DNA of 45,628 nt from Actinomycetota bacterium (GTDB taxonomy: Bacteria > Actinomycetota > Acidimicrobiia > Acidimicrobiales > GCA-2861595): the NCBI GenBank assembly GCA_002861595.1, contig PJQG01000019.1, forward strand, positions 2,184-47,811, given 5' to 3'. Below, piece after piece: positions 1 to 7,643 of the stretch. The translations under genes and the position numbers were made by a program. The notes under the pieces were generated by a model. That model had not been told where the DNA came from. It did not search any database and saw only the letters and a program-made list of their open reading frames with translations. The stretch's first letter is position 1. The number at the start of each line of letters is the position of its first letter.

Positions 1-312
1 GAGGAACCACGCGAGCGCGAGGCTGCGCCAGGCCAGGACCTGGAGTCCAGGCCCACCACGGCGGAGTCGTCGTCCTCCGGGCCTGGTCGGGCCGAGCCGG
101 CGCCGCACGCGGCTGGGAACGCCGGCCGTGAAGGGTCGCCACCCGACGAGGACCGCGAGGCCCGAACCCCGGTACGCCGGCGTCGTTCGGAACGTCGCAT
201 CTCCCCCCGCGTCAGCGAGCAGCCGCCGGTGGTGATCCTGTCCACTCCCGCGGTGCGTCGCCTGGACGCCGAGGACGAGCGCGAGACGAAGGGGTCGGCG
301 CCGCCTTCCTGA
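1..312 (+). CDS. C-terminal tail of an unrecognised protein (5' end outside window)
   Basis: Frame 1 is open from the first base to a TGA at 310-312, giving about 103 residues. The tail is rich in Glu, Arg, Pro, Ser and Ala and looks intrinsically disordered. A short more hydrophobic stretch (VVILSTPAVRR) lies near the end. No domain is visible, so no function is proposed. The stop lies 37 bases before the queG start, so it could be the upstream gene of the same operon. It is also possible that the open frame is fortuitous, since high-GC DNA leaves long open frames; the last 30 codons have the GC-rich third positions expected of real coding sequence. Confidence 0.4.
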   Translation, partial: EEPREREAAPGQDLESRPTTAESSSSGPGRAEPAPHAAGNAGREGSPPDEDREARTPVRRRRSERRISPRVSEQPPVVILSTPAVRRLDAEDERETKGSAPPS

Positions 313-349
313 GCGCCGGTCGCTGCTCGTCGCCGACATCGGCGCGTCC

Positions 350-1504
350 ATGGCCCCGGCGCCTGCAAGCATGACGGTCATGGACGCCGATGGGCCTGCC
401 GGCCCGGACCAGCTCAGGCAGCAGGTGCTGGAGCTGGGCCGCCGCGCCGGCCTCGACGCCGTGGGCGTGGCGCCGGCCGAGCCGTTCCTCCGTACCCGCC
501 AGGTGCTCGACGAGCGCAAGCAGGAGGGCCTGCACGGGGGCATGCACTTCACCTACGCCGATCCCGCCCGCTCCACTGATCCGAGACGTTGCGTCGCCGG
601 CGTTCGGGCGCTGGTCGTCGGCGCGCTCTCCTACCGCCGCGCCGAGCCCGAGCCGCCCGCCTCCTCTGCCGCCGGCCGCGTGGCCCGCTACTCCTGGGAG
701 GATTCCTACGCGCCGCTGCGCCAGGCGCTGACCGTGATGGCCGAGCGGCTTGGCGCCGACGGCTGGCGCGCCGTGGTGGTGGCCGACGACAACGCCCTCG
801 TCGACCGGGAGGCGGCCTACCGTGCCGGCCTCGGGTGGTACGGCAAGAACACCAACCTCCTGTTGCCCGGCCGGGGGTCGTGGTTCGTCCTCGGCTCGGT
901 GGTCACCGACGCCCCCCTGGCCCCCACCGGCGCACCGGTGGACGACGGCTGCGGCACCTGCCAGCGCTGCCTGCCCGCCTGCCCCACCGGCGCCCTGGTC
1001 ACCGCCGGGGTGCTCGACGCCCGCCGGTGCCTGGCCTGGCTCCTGGAGGCGCCGGGAAGCTTTCCCGTGGAGTACCGCGAGGCTCTGGGCGGGCGGGTCT
1101 ACGGCTGTGACGACTGCCAGGAGGTGTGCCCCCCCAACCGCGTCAACGACCTCCGGCGCCCGCCGCCGCCACCTCGTCCCGAGGACGAGGCCTGGGTCGA
1201 CCTGGTGGCCATGCTCGACGCCGGCGACCAGGAGCTGCTCGAGCACTTCGGGCGCTGGTACGTCCCCCGCCGCCAGGCACGGTACCTGCGGCGCAACGCC
1301 CTGGTGGCTCTCGGGAACGTGGCCGACGGCCGTGATGCCGAGGTGGCCCGGGTGCTGACCCGGTTCCTGGCCGACCCGGACCCGATGCTCCGGGAGCATG
1401 CGGCATGGGCCGCGGGGCGGCTGGGCCGCCATGACCTGGTCGAGGGGCCCACGGCGCCGGCCCCGGCGCGGTCGCCGGCGTCAGCCCCGGCGACCCCAGG
1501 ATGA
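350..1504 (+). CDS. queG: Epoxyqueuosine reductase QueG
   Basis: Reduces epoxyqueuosine to queuosine in tRNA, the last step of queuosine modification. It is a cytosolic cobalamin and iron-sulfur enzyme. The 384-residue product has the expected length and order: an N-terminal cobalamin-binding region with the family stretch RAGLGWYGKNTNLL, two ferredoxin-like [4Fe-4S] motifs (CGTCQRCLPACPTGA from about residue 201, CDDCQEVCP from about 253), and a C-terminal HEAT-like part that ends in alternating Ala, Arg and Leu. The start could be ATG 350, 371 or 380; the first gives an unconserved leader. The stop overlaps the next gene by ATGA, so the two are probably co-translated. No other queuosine gene is in the window. 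Recognition is strong. Confidence 0.93.
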   Translation: MAPAPASMTVMDADGPAGPDQLRQQVLELGRRAGLDAVGVAPAEPFLRTRQVLDERKQEGLHGGMHFTYADPARSTDPRRCVAGVRALVVGALSYRRAEPEPPASSAAGRVARYSWEDSYAPLRQALTVMAERLGADGWRAVVVADDNALVDREAAYRAGLGWYGKNTNLLLPGRGSWFVLGSVVTDAPLAPTGAPVDDGCGTCQRCLPACPTGALVTAGVLDARRCLAWLLEAPGSFPVEYREALGGRVYGCDDCQEVCPPNRVNDLRRPPPPPRPEDEAWVDLVAMLDAGDQELLEHFGRWYVPRRQARYLRRNALVALGNVADGRDAEVARVLTRFLADPDPMLREHAAWAAGRLGRHDLVEGPTAPAPARSPASAPATPG

Positions 1505-2637
1505 GCCACCTGCTCGTCACCAACGACTTCCCACCCAAGGTCGGCGGGATCCAGTCCTACCTCTGGGAGCTGTGGCGGCGCCTGCCCCCCGAGCGGGTGA
1601 CCGTGCTCACCGCCGCCCACCCCGACGCAGCCCGCTTCGACGCCGGCCAGCCCTTCCGCATCGACCGCACGAAGTCTCCGGTGCTGCTGCCCACGCCCGG
1701 CCTCGCCCGCCGGGTGCGGCAGCTGGCCTCGCAGGTGGGCGCCGGCCTGGTGCTCGTCGACCCGGCGCTGCCCCTCGGGCTCATCGGCCCCCGGCTGGGC
1801 TTCCCGTACGGGGTCATCCTGCATGGCGCCGAGGTGACGTTCCCGGCCCGCCTGCCCATCGCTCGCTCGGTGCTGTCGGCGGTGGTCGCGGGATCGGTGC
1901 ACATCGTGTCCGCCGGCGGTTACGCACGGGCCGAGGTGGCCAGGATGGCCGGCCCGGCCATGCCGCCGACCACGGTCGTGCCGCCCGGCGTGGACACCGA
2001 GCGCTTCCGCCCGCTCACCGCCGGGCAGCGGAGCAAGGTGCGGGCCGAGCTGGGCCTTCCCACCGAGGGCCCGTTGGTCGTGGGCCTCACCCGCCTGGTC
2101 CCCCGCAAGGGCATGGACGTGCTCATCGAGGCCGGCGCTCGCCTCGCCGCCGCCCATCCGGCCCTCACCGTGGCTGTGGCCGGCAGCGGCCGGGACCGGC
2201 CTCGCCTCGAACGGCTGGCCCGGCGGGCGGGGGCGCCGGTGCGATTCCTCGGCCCCGTGGCGGACGACTCCCTGGCTGAGGTGTACGGCTGCGGTGACAT
2301 GTTCGCCATGCCGTGCCGCACGCGCTGGGCCGGGCTCGAGCAGGAGGGCTTCGGGATCGTGTTCCTGGAGGCGGCTGCCTGTGGGGTCCCGCAGGTGGCG
2401 GGGGCCAGCGGGGGAGCGGCGGAGGCGGTCGAGCACGGGCGAACGGGCCTGGTGGTTCGACGGCCGCAGGACGCCGGCGTCGTCGCCGCTGCCATCGACG
2501 AGCTGTTGTCCGACCCGGAGCGCCGGGCCGAGATGGGCCGGGCGGCCAGGCGCCGCGCCGTCGAGGAGTTCGCCGTCCAGGCTCTCGCCGCCCGCCTCGA
2601 CCGGGCCCTGGTCGAGGCGGAGCGGGGCGGCACGTGA
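1501..2637 (+). CDS. GT4 glycosyltransferase, PimB'-like (phosphatidylinositol mannoside synthesis)
   Basis: Family GT4, GT-B fold retaining glycosyltransferase of 378 residues. The N-terminal Rossmann half opens with LVTNDFPPKVGGIQSYLWEL, typical of the actinobacterial PimB'/MgtA group. The C-terminal half has the nucleotide-sugar site: GLTRLVPRKGMDVLIEA, and the E-x7-E block EQEGFGIVFLEAAACG at about residues 280-295. In mycobacteria PimB' adds the second mannose from GDP-mannose to phosphatidylinositol mannoside on the inner face of the membrane; that exact acceptor is an inference here. It overlaps queG at its start (ATGA) and the next small membrane gene at its end (GTGA), giving a tight three-gene unit. 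An alternative would be another GDP- or UDP-sugar transferase of the same clade. Confidence 0.82.
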   Translation: MSHLLVTNDFPPKVGGIQSYLWELWRRLPPERVTVLTAAHPDAARFDAGQPFRIDRTKSPVLLPTPGLARRVRQLASQVGAGLVLVDPALPLGLIGPRLGFPYGVILHGAEVTFPARLPIARSVLSAVVAGSVHIVSAGGYARAEVARMAGPAMPPTTVVPPGVDTERFRPLTAGQRSKVRAELGLPTEGPLVVGLTRLVPRKGMDVLIEAGARLAAAHPALTVAVAGSGRDRPRLERLARRAGAPVRFLGPVADDSLAEVYGCGDMFAMPCRTRWAGLEQEGFGIVFLEAAACGVPQVAGASGGAAEAVEHGRTGLVVRRPQDAGVVAAAIDELLSDPERRAEMGRAARRRAVEEFAVQALAARLDRALVEAERGGT

Positions 2638-3188
2638 CGGCGCGGGAGCACGGCCCTTCCCCCGCCACGGCAAGCAGGCCGCGGTCGTCAGGACCGCCAT
2701 GGCCGGGCCGGCGCATCGTGCAGGCATCGTGGGCCGGGACGCTGGCCTTCGTCGCCACCGCCGGCCTGGCCACCATGGTGGCGTCCACCGACCTGGTCGC
2801 CCTCGTGGTGGCCCTGGGCCTCTTCGGGGCCGGCACCGCCGCCTTCACCGTCGCCTTCGCCACCGCCGTCCGCCGCAGCCGCACCGAGGAGATCCTCGTG
2901 CCGTCGCTGTTCTTCCTCCAGGGATCGGCTCCTCGGGCGGTCCGGCGCCGCCTGTTCGCGTCGCTGGCCGTCGAGGTGGCCGCCGCCTTCGGCACTGCGG
3001 GCGTGCGGCCCAACACCAGCCTGGCTTTCGGGATCCTCGCGCCCATGTACGGCCTCGGGCTGGTCGGCCTCTGGGCCGCCCGCCACGGCGCCTTCCCGCC
3101 CCGCTCCCGCCCGGCGGACGGCCGGCGCCGGGCCCCGGTGAGACCGGAAGCGGGGCCGGGCTACCATCGCCCATCTGAATCGGACTGA
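2634..3188 (+). CDS. Small hypothetical membrane protein
   Basis: GTG 2634 overlaps the stop of the preceding glycosyltransferase (GTGA), giving 184 residues. After a basic N-terminal tail of about 30 residues there are four hydrophobic segments in two pairs: AGTLAFVATAGLATMVAS, LVALVVALGLFGAGTAAF, then around EVAAAFGTAG and LAFGILAPMYGLGLVGLWAA. The C-terminal 35 residues are Arg/Pro-rich and probably cytoplasmic. Similar small four-helix proteins sit beside actinobacterial glycosyltransferases of lipid-linked sugar pathways, so a membrane role with the upstream enzyme is plausible, but I cannot name the family. The 3' end also carries a candidate promoter for the next gene. Confidence 0.65.
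   Translation: MTAREHGPSPATASRPRSSGPPWPGRRIVQASWAGTLAFVATAGLATMVASTDLVALVVALGLFGAGTAAFTVAFATAVRRSRTEEILVPSLFFLQGSAPRAVRRRLFASLAVEVAAAFGTAGVRPNTSLAFGILAPMYGLGLVGLWAARHGAFPPRSRPADGRRRAPVRPEAGPGYHRPSESD
3138..3167 (+). promoter_or_regulatory. Candidate promoter of the baeRF gene
   Basis: GTGAGA at 3138-3143 and TACCAT at 3162-3167 are separated by 18 bases and lie within the last codons of the upstream gene. Transcription would start near 3174, followed by GGAGG (3195-3199) five bases before GTG 3205. Both boxes match the sigma-70 consensus only partly (4 of 6 each). Confidence 0.35.
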
Positions 3189-3204
3189 TCCCTTGGAGGT
3201 GACG

Positions 3205-4314
3205 GTGGCAACGCTGACCAAGGACGCGATCCGCGCACTGGCCGTGCGGGCCAGCCAGGACGCGCCCGTCGTCTCCCTGTACCTCGACGTCGACGGCCGC
3301 CGGTTCCTGCGCCCCAGGGACTACGAGGTGCACCTCGACTCGCTCGCCCGTTCCGCCCTTGACCGGCACGGTCCGGTCGTGGAGGCCGACGTCGCCCGCA
3401 TCGTGGGCCACGTCAAGGCCGGCATCGACCGCTCCCGCACCCGAGGCCTCGCCCTGTTCTCCTGCGAGGCGGCCGGGCTCTGGGAGATCGTGGAACTGCC
3501 CGTGCCCGTACGCAACCAGGTGGTGGCGAACTCCTCGCCGTCCATCCGTCAACTCGAGGCCGTGGTCGACAACAACGAGCGCTTCGGCGTCCTGCTGGCC
3601 GACAAGCAGCGGGCCCGGATGTTCGTGTTCGAGCTCGGCCAGCTCGTCGACAAGAGCGAGGTGTTCGACCAGCTGCCCCGTCATGAGGACGACCGGGGCG
3701 ACTGGAACAAGGACCACGTGCGTGACCACAGCGCCGAGCTGGCCCATCACCACCTCAAGCGAGCGGCCCAGGTCGCCTTCTCGGTCTTCCAGTCGCAGGG
3801 CTTCGACCACCTCATCGTGGGCGCCCCCGAGGAGATCTGCAACGAGCTCGAGCGGGTGCTGCACTCTTACCTGAAGGATCGCATCGCGGCGCGCATCAGC
3901 GTGCCGGTCAACGCCACCGACGCGGTCATCTGTGAGGCCGCCCTGGCCGTGGAGGCCGAGGTCGAGCGGGCCAAGGAGATGGCCCTGGTGACCCGGCTCC
4001 GCGACGCCGTTGGCTCGGGCAACGGCGGGGTGGCCGGGCTCGACAAGGTGTTGGCCGCCCTGGTGGAGCGCCGGGTGGAGACGCTGTTGGTCTCCGATGG
4101 CTATGAGTCCCCGGGGTGGAGATGCCACGCGTGCCGGCACCTCGCCGTGCTCGGCCCGTCCTGCCCCGTGTGCGCCACGCCCATGCACCAGGTGGACGAC
4201 GTGGTGGAGGAGGCCGTGGAGGAGGGCCTGGGGCAGTCGTGCCGGGTGGAGGTCGTGGTCGGCAACGCCGACCTCGACGTGCTGGGGCGCATCGGCGCCC
4301 TCCTCCGCTTCTGA
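3205..4314 (+). CDS. Bacterial archaeo-eukaryotic release factor-like protein (baeRF, eRF1-type)
   Basis: The 369-residue protein resembles the bacterial eRF1-like family (baeRF), whose members combine eRF1 domains 2 and 3 and are thought to act on the ribosomal peptidyl site, for example in stalled-ribosome rescue. Visible parts: an N-terminal domain with VSLYLDVDGRRFLRPRDYEVH; a middle RNase H-like part with RFGVLLADKQRARMFVFELG; and a C-terminal L7Ae/eRF1_3-like part with ETLLVSDGYESPGWRCHACRH, containing a zinc ribbon (C307, C310, C320, C323). No GGQ loop is seen; instead there is a basic-acidic stretch HHLKRAAQ in the corresponding region. GTG 3205 is chosen because GGAGG lies five bases upstream; a TTG at 3193 would extend it by four residues. 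It is followed by a perfect palindrome. Confidence 0.75.
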   Translation: MATLTKDAIRALAVRASQDAPVVSLYLDVDGRRFLRPRDYEVHLDSLARSALDRHGPVVEADVARIVGHVKAGIDRSRTRGLALFSCEAAGLWEIVELPVPVRNQVVANSSPSIRQLEAVVDNNERFGVLLADKQRARMFVFELGQLVDKSEVFDQLPRHEDDRGDWNKDHVRDHSAELAHHHLKRAAQVAFSVFQSQGFDHLIVGAPEEICNELERVLHSYLKDRIAARISVPVNATDAVICEAALAVEAEVERAKEMALVTRLRDAVGSGNGGVAGLDKVLAALVERRVETLLVSDGYESPGWRCHACRHLAVLGPSCPVCATPMHQVDDVVEEAVEEGLGQSCRVEVVVGNADLDVLGRIGALLRF

Positions 4315-4356
4315 GTGGCGCCACCCGGCGCCCCTTCCCGCCGCCCGCTCGCCGGG

Positions 4357-4401
4357 TTTGACGGCAAAGACCGTCGAATAGCGACGGTCTTTGCCGTCAA
4401 A
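4357..4401. repeat. Perfect 20-bp inverted repeat with self-palindromic arms (hairpin/possible terminator)
   Basis: Arms 4357-4376 and 4382-4401 are perfect complements around the 5-base loop AATAG. Each arm is itself an inverted repeat: GACGG-CAAAGA-CCGTC on the left and GACGG-TCTTTG-CCGTC on the right. The DNA or RNA can therefore fold as one long hairpin or as two small ones. It lies 43 bases after the baeRF stop and about 100 bases before the ROK kinase. There is no U-tract, so it is not a textbook terminator, but it may still stop transcription between the two genes. Confidence 0.8.
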
Positions 4402-4502
4402 GATGCCGGCGCCGGTACCGAGAGGGACGATGTCGGGACCGACCGAGCGGTGGACATGGGCGCCGCCGAGGAGCGGGACAGGCCCGCCCAACGAGTGTGG
4501 AC

Positions 4503-5444
4503 ATGACCACCCGGGCCATCGGGATCGACGTCGGGGGTACCAAGTGCCTGGGCGTGGCCCTCGACGGCGCCGGGTCGGTGGTGGCCGAGCACCGGGTGGC
4601 GACCCCCGACGGGGCCGAGGCCGTGCTGGAGGCCATTGCCGAGGTGGCGGTGGCCCTGGGCTGCGGGCCCGGCGTCACCGTGGGCGTCGGCGTGCCGGGG
4701 TTGGTCGATGGCGACGGCGTGCTGGCCTTCGCCGCCAACCTGGAGGGCGTCGTGGACCTGCCCGTTCGGGCCGCCCTGGAGCGGCGGCTGGCCGGGGTGC
4801 GGGTCACGGTGGACAACGACGCCAACTGCGCGGCGTGGGCGGAGCACCGCCAGGGCGCGGCGAGAGGTTCCTCCTACGCCGTGCTGGCCACCCTCGGCAC
4901 GGGCATCGGCGGCGGGGTGATCTCCGGCGGCCGGCTGGTGCGGGGCGCCCACGGCTTCGCCGGCGAGATCGGCCACATGGTCGTGGACCCCGACGGGCCA
5001 TCCTGCCCCTGCGGGAAGCGGGGGTGTTGGGAACGCTTTGCCTCGGGCGACGCCCTGGGAGGCCTCGGCCGCGCCGCGGTGGTGGCAGGAACGGCGCCGA
5101 GGGTGGCCGAGCTGGCCGGCGGGAACTTGCGCGCGGTGCGGGGGGAGCACGTCACAAAGGCGGCAGCAGAGGGCGACGAGCCCGCGCTGGAAGTGGTGAG
5201 CCGCTTCGCCTGGTGGCTGGCCCTCGGGTTGGCAAATCTTGCCAATCTTCTCGACCCCGACCGCTTCGTCCTCGGGGGCGGGCTGGTGGAGGTGGGCGAC
5301 CTGCTCCTGACGCCGGCCCGCACCGCGTTCGCGGAGCTGCTCCAGGGAGCCGAGCAGCGCCCGGAGGTGCCCATCGTGGCGGCGCAGATGGGTGAGCGAG
5401 CCGGCGCCGTGGGCGCCGCCCTCCTGGGGGCGGCCACGCGGTGA
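4503..5444 (+). CDS. ROK family sugar kinase (glucokinase-like)
   Basis: Phosphorylates a hexose, most likely glucose, with ATP (or polyphosphate in some actinobacteria). The N-terminal phosphate loop is AIGIDVGGTKCLG, the conserved Asn/Asp region is VDNDANCAAWAEH, the adenosine region is LGTGIGGGVISGG, and the ROK zinc signature is CPCGKRGC with Cys 168, 170 and 175 preceded by GEIGHM. At 313 residues it is standard length. ATG 4503 is chosen; GTG 4497 would add two residues. It overlaps the next gene by GTGA, indicating an operon with the luciferase-like protein. Because no regulator DNA-binding domain precedes the kinase, it is an enzyme rather than a ROK repressor. Confidence 0.88.
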   Translation: MTTRAIGIDVGGTKCLGVALDGAGSVVAEHRVATPDGAEAVLEAIAEVAVALGCGPGVTVGVGVPGLVDGDGVLAFAANLEGVVDLPVRAALERRLAGVRVTVDNDANCAAWAEHRQGAARGSSYAVLATLGTGIGGGVISGGRLVRGAHGFAGEIGHMVVDPDGPSCPCGKRGCWERFASGDALGGLGRAAVVAGTAPRVAELAGGNLRAVRGEHVTKAAAEGDEPALEVVSRFAWWLALGLANLANLLDPDRFVLGGGLVEVGDLLLTPARTAFAELLQGAEQRPEVPIVAAQMGERAGAVGAALLGAATR

Positions 5445-6160
5445 AGGTGGGCATCACCCTGCCTCAGTTCCAGGACGACGCCGAGTTGGCCTTGGAGGTG
5501 GCGCGACTCGCGGAGGCGGCGGGGCTCGACGGGGTGTTCGTGTTCGACCATCTGTGGCCGATCGGCCGGCCCGACCGGCCCGCCCTCCACGGCCCGACGC
5601 TCCTGGCGGCCCTGGCCGCCGAGACGGGCCGGGTGGCGGTGGGCACTCTCGTGGCCAGGGTAGGGCTGGTCCCTGACGCCGTCCTCGTCCACCAGTTCGC
5701 CACCGTCCAGCGCATCGCCGGCGATCGGCTGGTTGCCGGGCTCGGGATCGGCGACCAGCTGAGCCGGCCCGAGAACGAGGCCTACGGAGTGCGCTTCGCC
5801 CCGGTGGAGGAGCGCCGGGCCGCCCTGACCGGCGTCTGCCGCAGCCTTCGGGGCATCGGCGTCACCACCTGGATCGGAGGGAAATCGCAGGTCACAACGG
5901 CCATCGCGCAGATGGAGGCGGACGCCGTGAACCGGTGGCAGTCTCGGGCCGAGGAGGTGGCGGGTGAAGTCGCCCGCGGGACGGAGGTGACGTGGGGCGG
6001 CCAGATCGACGTGGCCGGCGGGGAGGAGACCGACGTGGCCCGGCTGCTGAGGGAGCTGGCTCGAGCCGGCGCCAGCTGGGCGGTCCTGTCACCGGTGACC
6101 GGCGACTGGAAGGCAGCCCTGCGCACCATCGTCGGCGCCACCACGAACTACGCCAGGTGA
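5441..6160 (+). CDS. Short luciferase-like (LLM class) oxidoreductase
   Basis: Begins KVGITLPQFQDDAELALEVARLAEAAGLDGVFVFDHL, split here as the typical first strand and helix of bacterial luciferase-like TIM barrels; actinobacterial members often use F420 or FMN. Later family features include VAVGTLVARVGLVPDAVLVHQFATVQRI and RLVAGLGIGD. The protein is 239 residues, clearly shorter than the usual 280-350. The region after the GLGIGDQLSRPENEAYG segment is compressed, and the last barrel elements are replaced by a helical stretch that ends in an ASWAVLSPVTGDW strand. It may be a minimal member or have lost activity. The substrate is unknown. It starts inside the stop of the ROK kinase. Confidence 0.75.
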   Translation: MKVGITLPQFQDDAELALEVARLAEAAGLDGVFVFDHLWPIGRPDRPALHGPTLLAALAAETGRVAVGTLVARVGLVPDAVLVHQFATVQRIAGDRLVAGLGIGDQLSRPENEAYGVRFAPVEERRAALTGVCRSLRGIGVTTWIGGKSQVTTAIAQMEADAVNRWQSRAEEVAGEVARGTEVTWGGQIDVAGGEETDVARLLRELARAGASWAVLSPVTGDWKAALRTIVGATTNYAR

Positions 6161-6219
6161 ATGAGCCGGCGCAGGCCGGTTCGAGAACCGCGAAAGCAAC
6201 CCGCAAAGGTGGTACCTTG

Positions 6220-6271
6220 CCACGTGTTGCTCGTGCGGCGGCGGGCCGATGTCACCTTTTCCCACACGTGG
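6220..6271. promoter_or_regulatory. Inverted repeat pair CCACGTGT / ACACGTGG before the LPxTG gene
   Basis: CCACGTGT at 6220-6227 and ACACGTGG at 6264-6271 are exact complements 36 bases apart and lie just upstream of the cell-wall protein. A TACCTT (6213-6218) could be the -10 box. They may be two operator half-sites or the base of a leader hairpin; the sequence alone does not decide. Confidence 0.3.
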
Positions 6272-6282
6272 AGGCTGAGCCA

Positions 6283-7614
6283 ATGATGGGCACGAGACCT
6301 GCTCTTCGATTCGCGCCGGGAGCTCGGCCAAGGGATCGGGGATCGCGGCGGGGTGGGCCGCGGGTCGCCCGGCGGGTTCTTGGCGCGCTCGTCGCCGCCA
6401 TGGCCGTGGTCGTGGCCGTGGCCACTCCTGTGCTGGCCCACGAGCCGGTCCTCTCCGGTGTGGTGCAGTGCGCCGAGAACGACCAGCAGGTGATCACCTG
6501 GACCCTGACCCACAAGACAGCAAGAGGTCGCTCCATGGCCATCAAGGCCATCGAGCTGACCCGGGGGAGCGTCGTCGGGTTCAAGGTCGGCGACGTGCTC
6601 CCCCCGCCGCCGGCTCAGGGGTCCACCGTCACGGGCACGACCACCCTTCCGGGGGATGCGACGGGCTCGGTCACGCTCAAGGTCACCGGGCGCTGGCAGG
6701 ATGAGAACGGAAATCCGGCCGGTCCTCAGAACCTGACCGAGAGCGCCACGGTGGAGCTGGTGCCGCCCTGTGTGCCGCCGGCGAAGCCCGCAGCGAACAT
6801 CGAGCCGAGCTGCACCGAGGGCGGGGCCCTCGTCACCGTGACCAACACCGGCGGCACGGCTACCGACTTCACCGTGTTCAAGGACGGCAGCAAGATCGAC
6901 ACCATCTCGGTTCCCGCCGGCGGTTCCGTCAGCCGCGCCTACCCCATGACCGAAGGCGAGACGGCGAGCTTCCGGGCGACGGCCCCGGAAGACTTCGACA
7001 CTGGCCCGAAGACGGTCACGTTCAACTGCGCGGCGCCGGCCAGCCCCCGCGCCACCATCGCGTCGAGCTGCACCGACGGCGGGGCTCTCGTCACCCTCAC
7101 CAACTCGGGGGGCAAGGCCACGGTGTTCGACGTGGTGAAGGACGGCACGAGCATCGATCAGGTCCAGGTCGCGCCCGGGGGCTCGGTCGCCCGCGTCTAT
7201 CCAATGAACGAGGACCAGACCTCGACCTTCCGGGCCACCGCCCCGGGCTACGACACCGGGCCCGTGGCCGTTACCTTCGACTGCGTGGCCCCCGCGAGGG
7301 TGGCCGGGGAGCTGGTCGAGCGAAACCCTGCTCCCGCTCCAGCTCCCACGGCGGCCCCGGCTCCCGCTCCCGCTCCCACGGCGGCCCCCGCTCCCGCTCC
7401 CACGGCGGCCCCGGCTCCCGCTCCCGCTCCCACGGCGGCCCCGGCTCCCGCTCCCGCAGCCGCCGTGGCATCGGCCGCCGCGTCCCTCGACGAGCTACCC
7501 CGCACGGGCACAGGCAGCAACGTGCTCTTGGCAGTCGGCATCACGCTTGTGGCGCTGGGCACGCTGCTCAGCCGCGTCTCTCGGCCCCGGCGCGCCCTGG
7601 TTGGCCAGCCGTAG
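6283..7614 (+). CDS. Secreted LPxTG cell-wall protein with two repeated domains and a PAPT spacer
   Basis: Predicted sortase substrate of 443 residues. ATG 6283 follows GAGGCTGAG. An Arg-rich n-region and a hydrophobic segment (VLGALVAAMAVVVAVATPVLA) form the signal peptide, ending near AHEP. Then follow a unique domain of about 120 residues with Cys at both ends, and two similar domains of about 80 residues that each open with a Ser-Cys-Thr-(Glu/Asp)-Gly-Gly-Ala-Leu-Val-Thr motif and end with a Cys in a TF(N/D)C strand, probably disulfide-closed. A spacer of Ala-Pro-Ala-Pro-Thr repeats leads to the sorting signal LPRTG, a hydrophobic stretch and a basic tail (SRPRRALVGQP). The adhesive or ligand role is unknown. 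No sortase gene is present in the window. Confidence 0.85.
   Translation: MMGTRPALRFAPGARPRDRGSRRGGPRVARRVLGALVAAMAVVVAVATPVLAHEPVLSGVVQCAENDQQVITWTLTHKTARGRSMAIKAIELTRGSVVGFKVGDVLPPPPAQGSTVTGTTTLPGDATGSVTLKVTGRWQDENGNPAGPQNLTESATVELVPPCVPPAKPAANIEPSCTEGGALVTVTNTGGTATDFTVFKDGSKIDTISVPAGGSVSRAYPMTEGETASFRATAPEDFDTGPKTVTFNCAAPASPRATIASSCTDGGALVTLTNSGGKATVFDVVKDGTSIDQVQVAPGGSVARVYPMNEDQTSTFRATAPGYDTGPVAVTFDCVAPARVAGELVERNPAPAPAPTAAPAPAPAPTAAPAPAPTAAPAPAPAPTAAPAPAPAAAVASAAASLDELPRTGTGSNVLLAVGITLVALGTLLSRVSRPRRALVGQP
7328..7465 (+). repeat. Tandem Pro-Ala-Pro-Thr coding repeat
   Basis: Units built from GCTCCC and CCCACGGCGGCC triplets repeat about four times, encoding APAPAPTA-like units in the wall-spanning spacer of the LPxTG protein. 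Near-identical units at DNA level mean copy number can change by slippage. Confidence 0.85.
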
Positions 7615-7631
7615 CCTTCCCGTACCTCTCG

Positions 7632-7637
7632 TAGAAT
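7632..7637 (+). promoter_or_regulatory. -10 box TAGAAT of a leaderless alaC transcript
   Basis: TAGAAT lies exactly six bases before ATG 7644 and no Shine-Dalgarno sequence is present, so transcription probably starts at the A of the start codon. No good -35 box is visible at the usual spacing. Confidence 0.5.
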
Positions 7638-7643
7638 GCCGCG

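Noticed and set aside
7328-7465. CRISPR-like array
   Set aside because: The units are tandem coding repeats in frame with the LPxTG protein, with no spacers.
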